DNA of 41,001 nt from JAEHDI01 sp035455185 (GTDB lineage: Bacteria > Acidobacteriota > Terriglobia > Bryobacterales > Bryobacteraceae), in assembly GCA_035455185.1 (NCBI GenBank), contig DATIFQ010000139.1, positions 1 to 41,001 of the forward strand, written 5' to 3'. Positions 38,776-41,001 of the stretch are shown here, piece by piece. Position numbers and translations under genes: made by a program. The stretch's first letter is position 1. The number at the start of each line of letters is the position of its first letter. Under the pieces are notes generated by a model. The model had not been told where the DNA came from. It did no database searches and saw nothing but the letters and a program-made list of their open reading frames with translations.

Positions 38776-41001
38776 CTGTGGCGCTTCAGCTTGCCGCCGA
38801 TCCGTTTCCGGGTCTCACCGTCCGGGGCGAAGCGCAGTGCGGCGCTATAAGCGTCCTTTGCGGCCTGCTCACGGCCGCGGGCCGCCTCCAAGTCTCCGAT
38901 TGCCTCGTGGACTTGCGATGCATGCGGCTGTCGCTTGAGGGCCTCGTTCAACTGGTCCAGCGCGGCCTCCGGTTGGTTGTTCTTCCGAAACAGGTCGGCC
39001 GCCGCCAGCCGTGCGGCGACGTAGTCCGGTTTCAGCCTGACCACCGTTTGGTATTGGCGGATGGCTTCCTCGGTATCACCTGCGCGCGTGAGAGCCCGGC
39101 CTAGGCTGAGAAGCGTCGGGAGGTACTCCGGGTCTCGGAGGAGATTGACGCGCCACAACTGGATCGCTTCCGCAAGCCCCTCCGCACGTTCGGACAACAG
39201 AACGGCCAGGTTATGACGCGCTGACAGTAGCTGGGGATCCTTCTCCAGGGCTGTCCGGTAAAGCCGCTCTGCTTCGGCACGGCGGCCGGCGGAAGCCTTC
39301 AGGTAACCAAGGGCATTGTAGGGCTCCGCGCGCTCTGGTGTCAGTGCGATTGCTTTGCGGTAAGCCCCTTCCGCTTCCTTCCGGCGGTTGAGGCGCTGGT
39401 AGAGCAGACCGAGGTTATACGGCAGGTAGGAGTAGGCAGGCGCCAACGTCATCGCGCGGCGGTAGGTCTTGATCGCCTCGTCGTACTTGCCCGCCTCCGT
39501 GTGCGTCAGCGCGAGGTTATGTAGCGGGTATGCCCAATAGGGCGCTAGCCGGATGGCATCCTGAAACGCGGCGATTGCGCGATCGTAGGCAGCCTGCTCG
39601 AGGTAGGAGATTCCGAGTGCGTTGTACGAATACGCACCCGTGGGATCGAAACGAATCGCACGTTCAAGCAGCTCCGTCGCTTCCTGATACCGCTTGTCGA
39701 ACAGCGCGGTACGGCCTCTGCAAAACACTTCCCGGCTCCGCAAAAGGAGTGATTCAGGCGTGAGGCGGAGAGCGGCGCCGAACCAATTGGTGCCGGCGGC
39801 GAAATCGGCTCGTGTTTGTGGAACCTGGTCTCCGGTGAGGTAGCGAAGGAGCACTTGCTGCCCCCGGTCCTCCAAATCGACTCGCAGCTTGTTCTCCGCG
39901 AGCAAATACTCCTCCGGAGACTGGGTTTTCCTGAGCTGGCCTAGTATGTCAAAAGCTCCTCGGGGCTCGCCGGGCAACACTTTGCCCGCGGCAATGGCGG
40001 CCTCGAGATTGGGCCTGCCTTCCGGCGGCAGGTCGAGGGATCGCGTCATCCCCGGCGGTCTCGCTTGGGCCAAAAGCAGCGGCTCCTGTGGCAAGCCGGT
40101 CCACTTCGCGATTTCGATGCCTTCGCGCCGGACATCCGCAACGGCGGCCTTGGTTTCCATGGAACCGAAGTCGCGCGGGTGTTGCCGGTCGTGTGTTCCT
40201 TCGGCAACCTTTGCTCGCACGTCCTCGATTAGCTCGTTCAGATCGACAATGTTGTCCCCGTTTCGGTCCGCTTCACCGTTCAAGGCGCCAAGCAGGAAGT
40301 AGGAGAAGGCCCCGTGGCCGCCGCCGAATTCCGGCCCCTCATAGGAAACTTCTTTGGCCCGGCTGGCAGTGAAGAGAAACATCTCCCCTTCCGCTTCTTG
40401 AAGCCGCTCGACGCTGCTGTTGACGCTGACGGTGCGGCTGGCGATAGTGCCGACCGTGGCCGCACGGCAGGCGTCGATGTAAGCCATCACCCGGCCGACG
40501 CGTGAAAGGTCCTCGCGCAGGAGCTTATGCACGTCTGCCATGGGAAGAGCGGTTGCAGCCAGGTCCTGGGGATCGCTGTCATAGGTCACCAGGAAGGCGC
40601 CGCGCTCCGGCTCCGCCACCCCGTGCGCGGCGATGAGCAGGATCACGGTATCCTTTGGGCCCGCTCGTACTTTCAGGAATGTCTCGAACGCGTTTCGAAT
40701 GGCAGCGGTTGTGGCGGCCTCGTTGGTTAGCACCACCACGTCCGAGTCCGGCAATGCGCCGCCCCGTGGACTCTTCAGATATTGCGCGAAGACACGCGCG
40801 TCCCGGTGCGCGAAGCGGAGTTGGGGGACCTGTTCCGAGCGATAGCTTGAGATTCCGATCAGCAGCGCGTAGGTCTTGCCTTGCGCGGGGCGTTCGGCGA
40901 GGCGCTCATTCTCCAGATCGAACAAGCGGCTGCTGATCCAAGCCGCGTCGGGCCAAACTTTGGCCAGCTTCCGGTACTCCTCGGCCGCCTCTGGCTTCAG
41001 A
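38772..41001 (-). CDS. caspase-like (peptidase C14) protein with C-terminal TPR array (5' partial)
   Basis: The frame stays open to the window edge, so the N-terminus is missing; the visible upstream part (EAAEEYRKLAKVWPDAAW) already looks like a TPR helix. Of about 743 visible residues, a caspase domain follows the edge: KTYALLIGISSY opens it, the catalytic His is in LIAAHGV and the Cys in YIDACRAA. An EF-hand-like calcium loop, DRNGDNIVDLNE, lies about 80 residues later, as in other bacterial caspase-family proteins. After a linker come about nine TPRs to the C-terminus (for example AYSYNALGISYLEQAAYDRA). The His/Cys dyad suggests an active protease; the TPRs probably bind partners. It is translationally coupled to the NHL-repeat gene. 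Confidence 0.88.
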   Translation of the reverse strand, partial: LKPEAAEEYRKLAKVWPDAAWISSRLFDLENERLAERPAQGKTYALLIGISSYRSEQVPQLRFAHRDARVFAQYLKSPRGGALPDSDVVVLTNEAATTAAIRNAFETFLKVRAGPKDTVILLIAAHGVAEPERGAFLVTYDSDPQDLAATALPMADVHKLLREDLSRVGRVMAYIDACRAATVGTIASRTVSVNSSVERLQEAEGEMFLFTASRAKEVSYEGPEFGGGHGAFSYFLLGALNGEADRNGDNIVDLNELIEDVRAKVAEGTHDRQHPRDFGSMETKAAVADVRREGIEIAKWTGLPQEPLLLAQARPPGMTRSLDLPPEGRPNLEAAIAAGKVLPGEPRGAFDILGQLRKTQSPEEYLLAENKLRVDLEDRGQQVLLRYLTGDQVPQTRADFAAGTNWFGAALRLTPESLLLRSREVFCRGRTALFDKRYQEATELLERAIRFDPTGAYSYNALGISYLEQAAYDRAIAAFQDAIRLAPYWAYPLHNLALTHTEAGKYDEAIKTYRRAMTLAPAYSYLPYNLGLLYQRLNRRKEAEGAYRKAIALTPERAEPYNALGYLKASAGRRAEAERLYRTALEKDPQLLSARHNLAVLLSERAEGLAEAIQLWRVNLLRDPEYLPTLLSLGRALTRAGDTEEAIRQYQTVVRLKPDYVAARLAAADLFRKNNQPEAALDQLNEALKRQPHASQVHEAIGDLEAARGREQAAKDAYSAALRFAPDGETRKRIGGKLKRHR

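Overview
The window looks like a chromosomal segment of a high-GC member of the Acidobacteriota, close to the Solibacter/Bryobacter group. The best evidence is two unrelated secreted proteins at opposite ends (1-1275 and 34297-38775) that carry the same C-terminal cell-surface domain, the TIGR03437 type that is strongly expanded in Solibacter. Carboxypeptidase-regulatory-like domains, a RodZ-type HTH protein, Tat-exported enzymes and a large NHL-repeat protein fit the same group. I see no rRNA, tRNA, CRISPR array, insertion sequence or prophage.

Layout. 1-3818 (+): the end of a sugar-dehydrogenase-like secreted protein, then hemD overlapping an F0 ATP synthase cluster (atpZ-atpI-atpB-atpE) that ends at a strong hairpin terminator. 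3868-4752 (+): a 4-hydroxy-2-oxoglutarate aldolase-like gene. 4762-8266 (-): a four-gene operon of NfeD, flotillin, a beta-carbonic-anhydrase-like protein and a phosphotriesterase-like hydrolase, with a good sigma70-type promoter. 8341-10238: divergent D-malate/tartrate dehydrogenase and short-chain dehydrogenase genes. 10239-11288: a decayed stretch with a frameshifted small gene, a small haem-less cytochrome-like gene, an internally deleted Mth938-type gene and the duplicated tail of the neighbouring dehydrogenase. It ends in a promoter that fires straight into an intrinsic terminator, in front of an HTH gene. 11289-18252: HTH protein, carboxypeptidase-regulatory-domain protein, aldehyde dehydrogenase, YdjM-like membrane hydrolase, AspT/YidE-type transporter and a lipid kinase with no canonical start codon.

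18280-22355: ligA, then an ECF sigma/anti-sigma pair with a DedA protein, divergent from a small membrane protein. The two divergent promoters carry the same spaced motif (TGAAAC-N19-GTCTAA), which predicts a shared ECF regulon. 22366-26671: a Tat-exported enolase-superfamily protein, a MacB-type ABC ATPase/permease pair and an orphan LuxR-type response regulator with an atypical receiver domain. 26687-31760 (-): a cobalamin riboswitch controlling a complete B12 uptake operon (btuB-btuF-btuD-btuC order). 31828-34241: a PilZ protein divergent from a CHASE2-adenylate cyclase. 34297-41001 (-): a caspase-TPR protein (cut by the window edge) translationally coupled to a 1492-residue secreted protein with twelve NHL repeats.

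The strongest candidates for new biology are the mirror-image ECF promoters, the caspase-TPR/NHL pair, the flotillin operon carrying two small metalloenzyme-like genes, the promoter-terminator leader at 11185-11264, and several genes whose reading frames or signals point to CTG/ATC starts or leaderless mRNAs.
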